A DNA stretch of 64,000 nucleotides from an uncultured Arachnia sp. (lineage in GTDB: Bacteria; Actinomycetota; Actinomycetes; Propionibacteriales; Propionibacteriaceae): NCBI GenBank assembly GCA_947493705.1, contig CANLSH010000014.1:20912-84911 (forward strand), written 5' to 3'. This document shows positions 63,939 to 64,000 of this stretch, piece after piece (within the stretch, counting starts at the first letter, position 1; every line of letters begins with the position of its first letter). The position numbers and the translations under genes are program-made. A model generated the notes under the pieces. The model worked only from the letters and a program-made list of their open reading frames with translations. It was not told the DNA's origin and did no database searches.

Positions 63939-64000
63939 GCGGGTCTCAAGGAAGCGCTGGTCAATGCTGTTTCCGGCGAGGACTTGGCCGGGCGAGATGA

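Larger units (their letters stand above)
63725..64000. other. Window end without a recognised gene
   Basis: No convincing coding sequence is visible in these 276 bases. It contains two REP-like repeats. Confidence 0.5.

Noticed and set aside
63749..64000. 83-codon plus-strand frame at the window end
   Set aside because: Runs through two REP-like repeats and is rich in Arg, Ser and Cys; not gene-like.

Overview
The window is GC-rich chromosome from an actinobacterium. The evidence is the gene content: PimA and PatA for phosphatidylinositol mannosides, SepH, the AdnA/AdnB helicase-nuclease pair, SecA2, LigD-type polymerase, and many actinobacterial families of unknown function (DUF881/DUF1290, DUF3000, DUF3093, DUF3107, DUF3710, DUF4193, DUF4235, DUF5998, DUF7455). 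Several blocks keep the gene order known from mycobacteria and relatives. The genus cannot be fixed from this sequence. All functions come from reading motifs in the translations; no database search was run.

Layout. 1-6.6 kb (minus strand): thrS, a HIT protein, patA, pimA, a CDP-alcohol phosphatidyltransferase, then the DUF881-small basic protein-DUF881 trio, mostly coupled by 4-14 bp overlaps or short gaps. 6.7-20 kb is the accessory part: acetyltransferases, a methyltransferase, an orphan membrane protein, a VapBC-like toxin-antitoxin pair, a broken PAP2-LssY_C phosphatase gene, an AraC regulator beside a two-domain VOC protein, and a heterodimeric ABC exporter behind an elaborate leader. 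A decayed piece of a second vapC lies beside a tRNA Gly-Cys-Val cluster, and a second tRNA-Val faces the other way. Two copies of a 45-bp repeat flank this region.

20.5-45 kb is core: a CbiX-like protein, stand-alone LigD-type polymerase, msrB, DUF3000, RNase D, dxs, acnA, a TrmA/RlmD-type RNA methyltransferase, two TrkA subunits, the DUF3093-dut-DUF3710-OB operon, sepH, a run of DUF5998-phosphodiesterase-glycosyltransferase-thymidine kinase, App1, topoisomerase IV subunit A and a beta-carbonic anhydrase. 45-47.3 kb holds an ABC-2 transporter operon with its own XRE regulator and a near-perfect operator. 47.4-63.7 kb: secA2, membrane proteins, topoisomerase IV subunit B, DUF7455, nudC-adnB-adnA, cspA, a PP2C phosphatase, DUF3107 and a DEAD-box helicase. 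The window ends in a pair of REP-like inverted repeats.

Expression signals. About eleven genes have a -10 like hexamer ending only 6-8 nt before the start codon, which suggests leaderless mRNAs are common here. Others have clear Shine-Dalgarno sequences that I used to trim starts. The most interesting element is the leader upstream of the heterodimeric ABC exporter at 14.2-14.4 kb. It has a consensus promoter, an 18-codon upstream ORF with a near-perfect Shine-Dalgarno, alternative hairpins, and a downstream sequence that copies the 16S rRNA anti-Shine-Dalgarno.
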